Assembly (NCBI RefSeq): GCF_046237015.1
Contig: NZ_JBJYIN010000006.1
Location: forward strand, 62,001-126,000
DNA: 64,000 bases
Reading direction: 5' to 3'
Origin: JBJYIN01 sp046237015
Lineage (GTDB): Bacteria > Pseudomonadota > Gammaproteobacteria > Enterobacterales > Enterobacteriaceae
Shown: positions 44,493-54,294 of the stretch, in pieces
How positions within the stretch are numbered: the first letter of the stretch is position 1
Layout: every line of letters begins with the position of its first letter
The notes under the pieces: generated by a model
The model's input: only the letters and a program-made list of their open reading frames with translations
The model's database searches: none
Told to the model about the DNA's origin: nothing
Made by a program: the position numbers and the translations under genes

Positions 44493-44867
44493 ACGGAGCG
44501 GGAAAAATAAGCAGCCTAAGTCCACTGAGAGGGGCAACTATCTTGACAGAGGGAGCGTATTTCAGCCTTGGTTTTAAAGTTGAAGTCTTTTTCATCTCGG
44601 CGTAACATGCGCGCATCATTATTCCCGGAGGACCTACGCCTTGGACACACCCAGTCGATACTGGCTCAATAACCTGCTCATTAGGTACAACTTCTAAGGC
44701 TATCTCCGTTGTTTTGCTGATAGCCTTCGTGGTTGTCAGCGATGTTATTCATGTCGCTACGAGTCAGTTCCGTCGAACGGACTGAAACCTGCCGGTGACA
44801 TGCTCACCTTTGTTTCTGTGCTTCAATCGCGTTGTCCATCTCTGTTACTGCAAGGGAGCTATGGCCT
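44493..44867 (+). other. corA leader region with possible leader ORF
   Basis: No full gene is seen between the broken ORF and corA. A short frame at 44742-44798 (MLFMSLRVSSVERTETCR, or from its second Met) ends 69 bp before corA. In Salmonella corA has a translated leader ORF that controls Rho-dependent termination, so this could be the counterpart. Its ribosome site is weak. TTGACAG near 44542 could be a -35 element. Confidence 0.3.
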
Positions 44868-45818
44868 ATGCTGAGCGCATTTAAACTGGATAATTGCCGT
44901 TTATCTCGTCTGGAATTGGATGACTCCGATGATCTCACCGCGTCTGTTTGGGTCGATTTAATCGAACCAGAGGACGATGAGCGTGAGAAAGTACAAAAGG
45001 AACTGGGACAAAGTCTGGCGACCCGGCCAGAATTGGAAGACATTGAAGCATCTGCGCGTTTTTTCGAAGACGAAGATGGTTTGCACATTCACTCCTTCTT
45101 CTTTTTTGAAGATGCGGAAGATCACGCTGGTAATGCCACGGTAGCGTTTACTATCCGCGATGGCCGTTTGTATACGTTGCGTGAGCGCGAACTGCCCGCA
45201 TTTCGTTTGTATCGCATGCGGGCGCGTAATCAAACGTTGGTGGATGGCAATGCCTATGAGCTGTTGCTGGATTTATTCGAAACCAAAATTGAGCAGTTGG
45301 CCGATGAGATCGAGAACATCTATAGCGATCTGGAATCACTCAGCCGCGTGATTATGGAAGGGCGTCAGGGCGAGGAATATGACGAAGCACTTTCCACATT
45401 GGCAGAACTGGAAGACGTGGGTTGGAAGGTGCGATTGTGTTTGATGGATACCCAGCGTGCATTGAACTTTCTGGTGCGTAAAGCTCGCTTACCGTCAGGT
45501 CAACTGGAGCAGGCACGTGAGATCCTGCGCGATATCGAATCCCTGTTGCCACATAATGAATCCTTATTTCAGAAGGTTAACTTTCTGATGCAGGCCGCGA
45601 TGGGGTTTATCAACATCGAGCAGAGCCGGATTATCAAAATTTTCTCGGTGGTGTCCGTTGTCTTCCTGCCGCCGACGCTGGTAGCGTCCAGCTATGGTAT
45701 GAACTTTGAATTTATGCCGGAGCTGCATTGGAGCTTTGGTTATCCAGCGGCGATTGTGGCGATGATCCTCGCAGGACTGGCCCCTTATCTTTATTTCAAA
45801 CGTAAAAACTGGCTGTAA
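44868..45818 (+). CDS. corA: magnesium/cobalt transporter CorA
   Basis: A 316-residue pentameric Mg2+ channel, the same length as in E. coli. The large cytoplasmic N-terminal domain is followed by two C-terminal membrane segments with the signature SSYGMNFEFMPELHWSFGYP between them and the basic end KRKNWL. The start at 44868 (MLSAFKLDNCRLSRLEL) is the conserved one; an in-frame ATG 36 bp earlier has no family support. AAGGGAG is the likely ribosome site. Confidence 0.96.
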   Translation: MLSAFKLDNCRLSRLELDDSDDLTASVWVDLIEPEDDEREKVQKELGQSLATRPELEDIEASARFFEDEDGLHIHSFFFFEDAEDHAGNATVAFTIRDGRLYTLRERELPAFRLYRMRARNQTLVDGNAYELLLDLFETKIEQLADEIENIYSDLESLSRVIMEGRQGEEYDEALSTLAELEDVGWKVRLCLMDTQRALNFLVRKARLPSGQLEQAREILRDIESLLPHNESLFQKVNFLMQAAMGFINIEQSRIIKIFSVVSVVFLPPTLVASSYGMNFEFMPELHWSFGYPAAIVAMILAGLAPYLYFKRKNWL

Positions 45819-45960
45819 TCTGCCGTTAGCGACGAACGGATGACGTGGTGTTGTTCGTTCGCTGTTTTTCTATCACCTTATGATAATAACCATATTTTTC
45901 CCCGTCTGATTCTGTTTAGAATGAGGCCTCTTGTCTTATCGATAAAAACGGGTTGTGTGG

Positions 45961-47019
45961 ATGAAAAGGGTTGCCCCCTTGGTGCAATGGGGAATTCTGT
46001 TGTCGGTTTCACTGGTTTTGGGATTCGGGCTACAGGTTTACCATGTTCCAGCAGCTTTATTGCTGGGCCCCATGTTAGTTGGTGTAGTGATGGGGGTGAA
46101 CGGTGCCACTATCCGTATCCCGCCGGTCTGTTTTGCTGGTAGCAATGCAGTACTGGGGTGTCTGGTTGCACAGAGTCTCTCTTTTTCTATTCTTAGCCCG
46201 TTAGTCAGTGAATGGCCGTTGGTGTTGTTTATTCTACTGGCGACGTTGGCTGCCAGTGGGATTTCCGGCTGGTTGCTGGTGAAGTATAGCGAGCTGCCTG
46301 GTACGACTGGAACCTGGGGAGCGTCTCCCGGTGGGGCGTCTGCAATGGTTGCGATGTCGGCTGAATTTGGCGCGGATGTGCGGCTGGTTGCTTTTATGCA
46401 GTATCTGCGAGTGTTGATGGTGACGGCGGCGGCGGCATTCGTTGCACGTCTGAGCCTCGGGGATGCTGCCGCTGAAAATAATGCCATGCTGGTTTGGTTC
46501 CCGTCGCTGGACTGGCGTTTCCTGGCGACGCTGGGCGTGGCGTTTGGTAGCGCGTGGGTGGGGCGGCGATTGCGTATCCCCTCCGGTGCGTTATTAGGGC
46601 CGATGATCGTTGGCTCATCTCTACATGCAACGGGAATTCTACATCTGGTCACGCCAGAATGGCTGTTGGCGCTAGCTTATGCTTTTATTGGCTGGAGCGT
46701 CGGGCTTTGCTTTACCCGTCCGATATTTTTTCTGGCGTTGCGAACCTTGCCACACATGATGGTTTCGATCGTCGGATTGATGCTGCTCTGCGGTGCGATG
46801 GCGTGGGGCGTCACGCGGATGCTGCCTGTGGATATGTTGACGGCCTATCTGGCGACCAGCCCCGGCGGGTTGGATTCGATAGCCATTATCGCGGCAGGCA
46901 GCAGGGTCGATATGGCATTTGTCATTGCGATGCAAACGCTGAGATTATTTTCGACCCTGCTCTTTAGCCCGCTTTTATCACGCTTTATTTCGCGTCGTGT
47001 GGTATCTGGTGCGGTGTAA
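45961..47019 (+). CDS. AbrB family membrane protein (AmoA-like, putative regulator/transporter)
   Basis: A 352-residue protein with about ten hydrophobic segments and two repeats of the family motif (VPAALLLGPMLVGVVMG near 30 and PSGALLGPMIVGSSLHA near 210) plus PGGASAMVAMSAEFGADVRLVA. It belongs to the family called AbrB or ammonia monooxygenase-like (PF05145), named after E. coli AbrB; transport is likely but unproved. The start is ATG 45961, with GTG 45955 as alternative. Its 3' end overlaps the convergent rarD gene by 35 bp. Confidence 0.8.
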   Translation: MKRVAPLVQWGILLSVSLVLGFGLQVYHVPAALLLGPMLVGVVMGVNGATIRIPPVCFAGSNAVLGCLVAQSLSFSILSPLVSEWPLVLFILLATLAASGISGWLLVKYSELPGTTGTWGASPGGASAMVAMSAEFGADVRLVAFMQYLRVLMVTAAAAFVARLSLGDAAAENNAMLVWFPSLDWRFLATLGVAFGSAWVGRRLRIPSGALLGPMIVGSSLHATGILHLVTPEWLLALAYAFIGWSVGLCFTRPIFFLALRTLPHMMVSIVGLMLLCGAMAWGVTRMLPVDMLTAYLATSPGGLDSIAIIAAGSRVDMAFVIAMQTLRLFSTLLFSPLLSRFISRRVVSGAV

Positions 47020-47914
47020 CGGAAAGGCGGCGTAGCTTACGTTGCGTATACAGCGCATCCAGAATAAACAGGGCTAATGCACTCCAGATAAAGGCGAATG
47101 TCACCAGTTTGTCGCTGCCCATGGTTTCGCCGTAGAAAATCACGGCTAGCAGGAACATCATGGTCGGCCCGAGGTATTGGAAGAAACCTAACGTTGAGAG
47201 GCGTAATCGCATCGCGGCTGCCGTGAAAAACAGTAACGGTACCGTGGTGATGATACCCGCGGCGATCAACAGCAAATTCAGTGATAAGGCATTGTTCTCT
47301 AGATGGCTGCTGGGGCTTTCCGCGATAAAGAACAGGTAGATGATCGCCATTGGTAACAGCCACAATGTTTCGATCAACATACCCGTTTGGCCGTCAATCC
47401 CGATCTTTTTACGCAGTAAACCGTATAGTGCGAAACTAAAGGCAAGCCCTAGCGCAATGATGGGGAGTGAACCGAATGTCCACAACTGTACCAGCACACC
47501 AACCACCGCTAATAAGACGGCGATCCATTGCAGACGACGAAAGCGTTCTCCCAGAAACAACATCCCCAGCATCACGTTAACGAGTGGGTTGATGAAGTAT
47601 CCCAGACTGGCTTCCAGCATATGATTGTTATTCACCGCCCAAATATAGAGTAACCAGTTGCCGCCAATCAGTACGGCAGTAAGGGCCAGTAGCAGTAAAT
47701 GTTTGACGTTACGGCAAGCATAGCGAACCTGACGCCACTTACGGCTGATAGTCAGCAGGATCAGCATAAAGAAAAATGACCAGATGATACGGTGAGTCAG
47801 TATTTCGTTGGGTGGAACATGAGCCAGCAATTTGAAGTAAACCGGTGCAATTCCCCAAATAAAATAAGCGCCAAGGGCGAAAAAGATCCCTTTACGGGTT
47901 TGTTGAGCATTCAT
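46985..47914 (-). CDS. rarD: EamA family permease RarD
   Basis: A 309-residue protein with ten membrane segments in two EamA halves. The RarD signatures GIFFALGAYFIWGIAPVYFKL at the start and NWLLYIWAVNNNHMLEASLGYFINPL near residue 105 are clear. It was described as a chloramphenicol-sensitivity protein; the natural substrate is unknown. Position between corA and yigI is conserved. Confidence 0.92.
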   Translation of the reverse strand: MNAQQTRKGIFFALGAYFIWGIAPVYFKLLAHVPPNEILTHRIIWSFFFMLILLTISRKWRQVRYACRNVKHLLLLALTAVLIGGNWLLYIWAVNNNHMLEASLGYFINPLVNVMLGMLFLGERFRRLQWIAVLLAVVGVLVQLWTFGSLPIIALGLAFSFALYGLLRKKIGIDGQTGMLIETLWLLPMAIIYLFFIAESPSSHLENNALSLNLLLIAAGIITTVPLLFFTAAAMRLRLSTLGFFQYLGPTMMFLLAVIFYGETMGSDKLVTFAFIWSALALFILDALYTQRKLRRLSVTPHQIPHDAK

Positions 47915-47983
47915 GGGTGACTCGATGACGGAGGCGGGAAACGCTCTATTCTACTTAAAATAAGTGGTGTTTTCATCCATCGG

Positions 47984-48490
47984 TTAACCGACGATGTAGG
48001 TCGCAGTGGCACTCGCAAGGTGTAAACCTTTTTCATTGTGTAATTCAGCGCGGGCGACTGCGATTTTGTTGCCGCCACGCAATAGTTGACTCGTTATGGT
48101 GAAATGATCGCCACGGCCAGGGCGAAGGTAATCGACGCGCATATCGATAGTTCCCATTCGTGAGAGACGGTGATGAAATTCTTGTTCGCTGATAGTTTCG
48201 TGTCGCAGCAGTGTGTTGCCGACGCAAACCAAACCTGCGGCAACATCCAACCCTGCGGCAATGACGCCGCCGTGCAAAATTTTTTGCAGAACATTGCCGA
48301 TCAGTTTGTCCTGACGAGCAAATGTCAGTATCGCGTGATCGACTTCAAATTCTTGTAGCTCAAGCCCGAGTTCACCGTTAAAGGGCATTTTGTAAATGAA
48401 GATATCACCAACAAGTTGGCGAACGCTTTCGCGAGTTAAAACGGTTTCCTGATGTGAAACCCGGCCTTGCGTAGAGGGTGTATTGGACAT
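47984..48490 (-). CDS. yigI: hotdog-fold thioesterase YigI
   Basis: A 168-residue hotdog-fold protein. The sequence from FIYKMPFNGELGLELQEFEVDHA through HGGVIAAGLDVAAGLVCVG (helix with the catalytic Asp) to RMGTIDMRVDYLRPGRGDHFT matches E. coli YigI, a medium- and long-chain acyl-CoA thioesterase. It is slightly longer at the N-terminus. It lies between rarD and pldA as in E. coli. Confidence 0.92.
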   Translation of the reverse strand: MSNTPSTQGRVSHQETVLTRESVRQLVGDIFIYKMPFNGELGLELQEFEVDHAILTFARQDKLIGNVLQKILHGGVIAAGLDVAAGLVCVGNTLLRHETISEQEFHHRLSRMGTIDMRVDYLRPGRGDHFTITSQLLRGGNKIAVARAELHNEKGLHLASATATYIVG

Positions 48491-48698
48491 GGTTTCCTAC
48501 CTGAAGAGGCGATGATAAAAATATAAAAGTTAATTTATTGTTTAATATATGGAGCTATTTTGTTTCTTTCCAGAAATAACTGAGAAAACACCTAACGCCG
48601 ACTCAAACATGGGTGAACCGTGTAAAATGTTATTTTTGAACTGATACTGATTGCCAATCTTGGCACTGCGATCGTGAATGCTCTTGGAGAAAAAGTGA

Positions 48699-49565
48699 AT
48701 GCGCAAGATAGTCGGGATGTTGGTTGCGTTACTGGCGGCGTCTGCTCATGCAGAGGAAGCTCAAATTGCGTCAGGGCAGGATAAGCCCGCCGTGCGCGGC
48801 AGCATTATCGCCAGTCTGTTACAAGAACATGAAAGTCCGTTTGTCCTCAATCCTTATGAAAGTAACTACCTTCTGTATACCTATACTAGCGATATCAATA
48901 AAACGGCAATACAGAGCTACAACTGGGGTAATGAGGCTCGTAAGGATGAAGTGAATTTTCAGATTAGCCTAGGGTTCCCGATTTGGCGCGGTATTCTCGG
49001 TGACAATTCTTTATTGGGTGCTTCCTATACGCAGCGATCCTGGTGGCAGTTATCCAATAAAAGCGAGTCTTCTCCTTTTCGCGAAACCAACTATGAACCA
49101 CAGGTTTTTTTGGGATGGGCGACAGATTATACGCTTGCTGGCTGGACGCTACGTGATGTTGAGGTTGGTTTCAATCATCAATCTAATGGCCGTTCTGAAC
49201 CAACATCGCGTAGCTGGAATCGTGCGTATGCCCGTCTGATGGCGCAAAATGGCAACTGGCAGGTAGATGTGAAGCCGTGGCTTCGTTTTTCAGACAGTAA
49301 TGACGATAATCCGGATATCACGAAATACATGGGGCATTACCGTTTACGCATTGGTTATGTCTGGGGCGATAGCGTATTTAGCGCGGAAGGTCGTTATAAC
49401 TGGAATAGTGGTTATGGTGGCGGTGAGTTGGGGTGGAGTTACCCATTAACGAAGCATGTGCGATTTTATACCAAAGTTTTCAGCGGATATGGAGAGTCTC
49501 TCATTGATTATGACCATCGGCAGACACGTTTTGGCGTTGGCATCACGCTGAACGATATGTTCTGA
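48699..49565 (+). CDS. pldA: outer membrane phospholipase A
   Basis: A 288-residue outer-membrane barrel. A signal peptide (MRKIVGMLVALLAASAHA) is followed by the barrel with the catalytic motif in GFNHQSNGRSEPTSRSWNRAY: the active-site His and Ser in NHQSNG and the calcium-related Ser further on. The enzyme dimerises and is activated when phospholipids reach the outer leaflet. The final Phe (LNDMF) is the outer-membrane C-terminal signal. Confidence 0.96.
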   Translation: MRKIVGMLVALLAASAHAEEAQIASGQDKPAVRGSIIASLLQEHESPFVLNPYESNYLLYTYTSDINKTAIQSYNWGNEARKDEVNFQISLGFPIWRGILGDNSLLGASYTQRSWWQLSNKSESSPFRETNYEPQVFLGWATDYTLAGWTLRDVEVGFNHQSNGRSEPTSRSWNRAYARLMAQNGNWQVDVKPWLRFSDSNDDNPDITKYMGHYRLRIGYVWGDSVFSAEGRYNWNSGYGGGELGWSYPLTKHVRFYTKVFSGYGESLIDYDHRQTRFGVGITLNDMF

Positions 49566-49728
49566 CCTGCGTGACGATCTGACCGTTTTTTATCTGCGCC
49601 ATCTTGCGGATACAGGACATTTCTCAGTGGCGCTCGCATAACATGGGGCGTTGTCATTTAAAACATTGCAGTTTCAGCGGGTGACGCTGAAAATAGCGCC
49701 TGTTTGGTGTTATCGGATTGGGGAACGT

Positions 49729-51555
49729 GTGTCTACGGCGGAAGTATTGAATAAGGAAGCGCTTGCGGTTCAGGTATTGCGGGAGACGTTTGGTTACCAG
49801 CAGTTCCGTCCGGGTCAGCAAGCGATCATTAACGCGACGATCGGCGGTCAGGATTGTCTGGTTGTGATGCCGACAGGGGGCGGAAAGTCACTCTGTTATC
49901 AGATACCTGCGTTGGTGATGGATGGTCTGACGCTGGTTGTGTCGCCGCTTATCTCTCTTATGAAAGATCAGGTCGATCAGCTTCAGGCCTACGGCGTTGC
50001 TGCGGCATGCCTGAATTCGACCCAGACGCGCGAGCAACAGCTTGAAGTGATGGCGGGATGTCGTAGCGGGCAAATCAAGCTGCTCTATATTGCGCCGGAA
50101 CGTCTGACGACAGACAGCTTCCTCGATCATCTGGTGCATTGGCAGCCCTCCCTGATTGCCGTTGATGAAGCGCACTGTATTTCTCAATGGGGCCATGATT
50201 TCCGCCCGGAATATCGTGCATTGGGGCAGGTTAAACACTATTTCCCCCATCTTCCGGTTATTGCATTAACGGCAACCGCAGACGAGACCACACGGCGCGA
50301 CATTTCCCGGTTGCTTGATCTTCAGTCGCCGCTCATTCAGGTCAGCAGCTTTGATCGGCCCAATATTCGCTATACGCTGGTGGAGAAATTCAAACCACTC
50401 GATCAGCTTTGGATGTTTGTTCAGGGCCAGCGCGGCAAGAGCGGTATTATTTACTGTAACAGCCGGGCAAAAGTAGAGGATATCAGCGCTCGTTTGCAAA
50501 GCCGTGGGTTGAGCGTAGCGGCTTACCATGCCGGACTGGATAATGAGCGTCGGGCTCAGGTGCAGGAAGCCTTTCAACGTGATGACCTACAGGTTGTTGT
50601 GGCGACAGTTGCATTCGGGATGGGCATCAACAAACCAAACGTGCGGTTTGTGGTGCATTTTGATATTCCGCGTAATATCGAATCTTACTATCAGGAAACG
50701 GGGCGTGCCGGACGCGATGGGCTGGCTGCTGAGGCGGTACTTTTTTACGATCCGGCGGATATGGCTTGGCTGCGTCGTTGTCTGGAAGAAAAACCTGCCG
50801 GGCAACAATTGGACATTGAGCGCCATAAGCTGAATGCGATGGGGGCGTTTGCGGAAGCGCAAACGTGCCGACGTCTGGTTTTATTGAACTATTTTGGTGA
50901 AGGTCGCCAGCAGGCGTGTGGTAACTGTGATATTTGCCTCGATCCGCCCAAACGCTACGACGGTTTGGTTGATGCGCAAAAAGCGCTTTCCTGTGTGTAT
51001 CGTGTAGGGCAACGCTTTGGGATGGGGTATATCGTTGAGGTGTTACGCGGGGCGAACAATCAACGTATTCGCGAATACGGCCATGATAAATTGCCGATTT
51101 ATGGTCTTGGGCGCGAGAAATCGCAAGAACATTGGGTTAGCGTACTGCGCCAATTGATTCATCTTGGTTTGCTGAACCAGAATATTGCGATGCATTCGGC
51201 TTTGCAGTTGACGGAATCGGCGCGTCCCGTTTTACGTGGCGAACAGCCTTTGCAGTTGGCTGTGCCGCGAGTCATTAACCTTAAACCACGTGTCAGCCAG
51301 AAATCCTACGGTGGCAATTACGATCGCAAACTGTTTGCCAAACTGCGTAAATTGCGTAAGTCCATTGCCGATGAAGCGAATATCCCGCCTTATGTTGTGT
51401 TCAGCGATGCCACCTTGCTGGAGATGGCTGAACTGATGCCGATTACCGCTGGTGAACTGCTCAACATTAACGGTGTGGGTCACCGCAAGCTGGAACGTTT
51501 TGGTTCGCCTTTCATGACCATGATTCGCGATCATGTTGATAATGGTGATGAGTAG
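49729..51555 (+). CDS. recQ: ATP-dependent DNA helicase RecQ
   Basis: A 608-residue 3'-5' helicase. Walker A is MPTGGGKSLCYQIP, the DEAH box VDEAHCISQWGHDFR (with the aromatic-rich loop), and motif VI QETGRAGRDG. A zinc site (Cys in AQTCRR and CGNCDICL), winged helix and HRDC domain (FAKLRKLRKSIADEANIPPYVVF) follow. The start is set at GTG 49729 (STAEVLNKEA) by comparison with the E. coli length; ATG 49651 gives an unsupported 26-residue extension. Confidence 0.95.
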   Translation: MSTAEVLNKEALAVQVLRETFGYQQFRPGQQAIINATIGGQDCLVVMPTGGGKSLCYQIPALVMDGLTLVVSPLISLMKDQVDQLQAYGVAAACLNSTQTREQQLEVMAGCRSGQIKLLYIAPERLTTDSFLDHLVHWQPSLIAVDEAHCISQWGHDFRPEYRALGQVKHYFPHLPVIALTATADETTRRDISRLLDLQSPLIQVSSFDRPNIRYTLVEKFKPLDQLWMFVQGQRGKSGIIYCNSRAKVEDISARLQSRGLSVAAYHAGLDNERRAQVQEAFQRDDLQVVVATVAFGMGINKPNVRFVVHFDIPRNIESYYQETGRAGRDGLAAEAVLFYDPADMAWLRRCLEEKPAGQQLDIERHKLNAMGAFAEAQTCRRLVLLNYFGEGRQQACGNCDICLDPPKRYDGLVDAQKALSCVYRVGQRFGMGYIVEVLRGANNQRIREYGHDKLPIYGLGREKSQEHWVSVLRQLIHLGLLNQNIAMHSALQLTESARPVLRGEQPLQLAVPRVINLKPRVSQKSYGGNYDRKLFAKLRKLRKSIADEANIPPYVVFSDATLLEMAELMPITAGELLNINGVGHRKLERFGSPFMTMIRDHVDNGDE

Positions 51556-51602
51556 TCGTGTTGCACAGTATTTTTTAACATATTGAAAAACAGGAAAATA
51601 AC

Positions 51603-52220
51603 ATGTTGTTTCTGACTGTTGCACTGGTGCATTTTATCGCGCTGATGAGTCCGGGGCCGGATTTCTTTTTTGTCTCTCAAACGGCGGCAAGCCGCTCTCG
51701 CCGTGAAGCGATGATGGGGGTGCTGGGTATTTCGTTAGGTGTCGTCGTTTGGGCGGCGGTGGCTTTACTTGGTTTACATCTGTTGCTTCAGCAAATGGCG
51801 TGGCTGCATAGTGCGATCACCCTTGGCGGTGGAGCGTATCTGTGTTGGATGGGGTGGCAGATGCTGCGTTCTGCACGCCGTAAAGCACAGTTGGAAACCA
51901 CACAGGAAAGCGCCGTTGTGTTGCCTCAACGTGGTAAGACATTCATTCGCGGGCTGTTGACGAATCTGGCTAACCCGAAAGCGCTGATTTACTTTGGTAG
52001 CGTATTTTCCCTTTTTGTCGGCGACAGCGTTGGCAGCGTGGAGCGCTGGGGGATTTTCGCACTGATTACCATTGAAACGTTTATGTGGTTCAGCCTGGTG
52101 GCATTGGTCTTCGCCTTACCTGCAATGCGTCGTGGCTATCAACGTATGGCAAAATGGGTGGATGGCGTGGCGGGTATTTTGTTTACTGGATTTGGCCTAC
52201 ATCTGATCTTTTCGCGCTAA
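51603..52220 (+). CDS. rhtC: threonine exporter RhtC
   Basis: A 205-residue LysE/RhtB family exporter with six membrane segments. The N-terminal family motif MSPGPDFFFVSQTAASRSRREAMMGVLGISLG is clear, and KTFIRGLLTNLANPKALIYFGSVFSLF near 110 marks RhtC. It exports L-threonine. An AGGAAAATAAC ribosome site precedes it. It is convergent with rhtB. Confidence 0.93.
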   Translation: MLFLTVALVHFIALMSPGPDFFFVSQTAASRSRREAMMGVLGISLGVVVWAAVALLGLHLLLQQMAWLHSAITLGGGAYLCWMGWQMLRSARRKAQLETTQESAVVLPQRGKTFIRGLLTNLANPKALIYFGSVFSLFVGDSVGSVERWGIFALITIETFMWFSLVALVFALPAMRRGYQRMAKWVDGVAGILFTGFGLHLIFSR

Positions 52221-52232
52221 TATTTCTATGCC

Positions 52233-52294
52233 TGCGGTTTTTAATGTCCGCAGTTTTTAATACCCATAGTTTTTAATACTCGCAGTTTTAACAC
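52233..52294. repeat. degenerate 16-bp tandem repeat
   Basis: Nearly four copies of a 16-bp unit like CGCAGTTTTTAATACC follow each other between rhtC and rhtB (52233, 52249, 52265 and a shortened copy at 52281). The units differ at two to four positions. The rest of the 193-bp gap shows no gene. Confidence 0.75.
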
Positions 52295-52413
52295 AAGAAG
52301 TAGACAGCTAGCCTCTTACCGCATGGTTGAATACACGTTCCAGCCATGCGATAACGCCTACTTTTCCATCTGCGATGGAGCGGGGGCAAAGAGGAAACTG
52401 GCAGTCAAATATG

Positions 52414-53034
52414 TCAGGCTTTTCTGGCCGTCGCCAACAGGGCGCCAATCAAAATAAACATTGAACCGAATAGCCGACTCAATGTACGCATCTGGCGTGG
52501 ACCTCTTAGCCAACCAGCAATACGTGTCGCCAGTGTTGCATAGCCAATCATTACTACGATATCGACTGCTACGGTCGTAATGCCCAGAACCAGATACTGT
52601 GCGGCTTGCGGTTCATGGGGGATGATGAACTGTGGAAACAGTGCGGCGAGAAAAACGATGCTCTTCGGATTGGTCAGATTGACCAGAACGGCGCGTTTAA
52701 AGAGTCGGCGGCGCGGTATTGCGCTGGCGATGGCTTGCAAATCCAGTGCACCAGCGGCGCGCCATTGCTGAATACCCAGCCAGATCAGATAAGCGGCACC
52801 CAGCCATTTGAGAATATCAAATGCCAGCATGGATTTGGCAAGCAGTGCGCCAAGCCCAATGCCGACTAGGACAATATGTATCGCCAAACCGACCTGTAAT
52901 CCACAGATGGATGCGATCGCACCACGGTAACCATGGCTGATACCCGTGCTCATTGTATTAATCGCACCGGGGCCGGGGAAGAGGCTAAGAATGATTGTGG
53001 TGAGTAAATAGGTCAGCCACCAGTCTAAGGTCAT
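52414..53034 (-). CDS. rhtB: homoserine/homoserine lactone exporter RhtB
   Basis: A 206-residue LysE/RhtB family protein: FPGPGAINTMSTGISHGYRGAIASICGLQVGL near residue 20, KRAVLVNLTNPKSIVFLAALFPQF near 115, six membrane segments. It exports homoserine and its lactone. The gene is followed by the convergent rhtC and divergent from pldB, the E. coli arrangement. Confidence 0.93.
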   Translation of the reverse strand: MTLDWWLTYLLTTIILSLFPGPGAINTMSTGISHGYRGAIASICGLQVGLAIHIVLVGIGLGALLAKSMLAFDILKWLGAAYLIWLGIQQWRAAGALDLQAIASAIPRRRLFKRAVLVNLTNPKSIVFLAALFPQFIIPHEPQAAQYLVLGITTVAVDIVVMIGYATLATRIAGWLRGPRQMRTLSRLFGSMFILIGALLATARKA

Positions 53035-53177
53035 TTACGTATACTCTCTAAATAGTGTTGGTCATTGCTTGCAACGTTGAAAATCGCTCCATGCGATTTT
53101 TTATGTCACAATACGCCGATATTGGTGTTTCAAAAAGCCTTTCTGTTAGCGGTATTGGCCCGTGCCGGAGACATGTG

Positions 53178-54173
53178 ATGATGCCGTATCACCATAGCCT
53201 GTTAACGCGAGAAGCACAGTTTTCAGCTTTCGCTACCGGTGAACTGTTGAGATTTTGGTCGCAGCGTGAGGAAGGTGAGTTTATCGGCGTTGATCATGTG
53301 CCGATTCGCTTTGTTCGTTTCTCCGCACCTGAACACCGACATCTCGTGGTCGTCTTTCCTGGTCGGATCGAAAGCACCGTAAAATACAGTGAAGTCGCTT
53401 ACGATCTCTACCGTAATGGCTATGATGTGCTGATGATGGATCACCGTGGGCAGGGGCGTTCAGGGCGATTATTACCTGATAGTCATCGTGGACACGTGTT
53501 GCGTTTTAACGATTATGTTGATGACATCGCACTATTGTGGCAACAGCAAATTGAACCACGTGATTATACGCGTCGCTTTGCACTGGCCCACTCAATGGGC
53601 GGGACGATTCTGGCTCATTTTCTGGCGCGTCAGCCGACGGCATTTGATGCTGTCGCGCTTTGTGCGCCGATGTGTGGTATTCATCTGCCGATGCCTCATT
53701 GGTTAGCGTGGCGTGTGCTTGACTGGTCAGAACGCCATCCGTCAATCCGTGATTATTACGCGATAGGCACCGGGCAATGGCGACCTTTACCTTATAGCGT
53801 GAATGTCTTAACACAGAGCCGGGAACGTTATCAGCGTAGCGTGAGATTTTATGCTGATTATCCTGAATTGCGTGTTGGCGGCCCCACCTATCACTGGGTT
53901 CGGGAAGCGATGATAGCTTGCCAGCAACTGTTGATACAGGCGGAGAATATCACGACGCCAATTTTGCTCCTGCAAGCTCAGGACGATCGCGTGGTCGATA
54001 ACCGTAGTCAGGACGCTTTTTGTCAGGCTCTCGCTCGGGCCGGTCATCCTTGTGTGGGAGGCGTGCCCAACGTTATTGAAGGTGCCCGCCATGAGATCCT
54101 GTTCGAGAAAGACGATATCCGTGCTCAGGCTTTTGCGTTGATTCTGAGCCACTTTACCGATTACGCCCAATAG
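53178..54173 (+). CDS. pldB: lysophospholipase L2
   Basis: A 331-residue alpha/beta hydrolase. The nucleophile elbow is AHSMGGTI, preceded by the oxyanion region VVFPGRIES and DHRGQGRSGR; the catalytic His is in GARHEILFEKD near the end. It hydrolyses lysophospholipids at the inner membrane. The start at 53178 has CCGGAG 7 nt upstream; longer in-frame starts are unsupported. In E. coli the sRNA SgrS acts within the pldB-yigL message to stabilise yigL; I could not confirm the pairing site here. Confidence 0.93.
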   Translation: MMPYHHSLLTREAQFSAFATGELLRFWSQREEGEFIGVDHVPIRFVRFSAPEHRHLVVVFPGRIESTVKYSEVAYDLYRNGYDVLMMDHRGQGRSGRLLPDSHRGHVLRFNDYVDDIALLWQQQIEPRDYTRRFALAHSMGGTILAHFLARQPTAFDAVALCAPMCGIHLPMPHWLAWRVLDWSERHPSIRDYYAIGTGQWRPLPYSVNVLTQSRERYQRSVRFYADYPELRVGGPTYHWVREAMIACQQLLIQAENITTPILLLQAQDDRVVDNRSQDAFCQALARAGHPCVGGVPNVIEGARHEILFEKDDIRAQAFALILSHFTDYAQ

Positions 54174-54294
54174 ATTTCAGATGATTCAGGCTAAAGTGTC
54201 TGCAATTTGAAAGACAACAAGGGTATTCTCTTATTTTGCGGCGAGGATAACTATCGTGCCGCGACTACTACTACAGAGGTTAAATCTCATCGTT

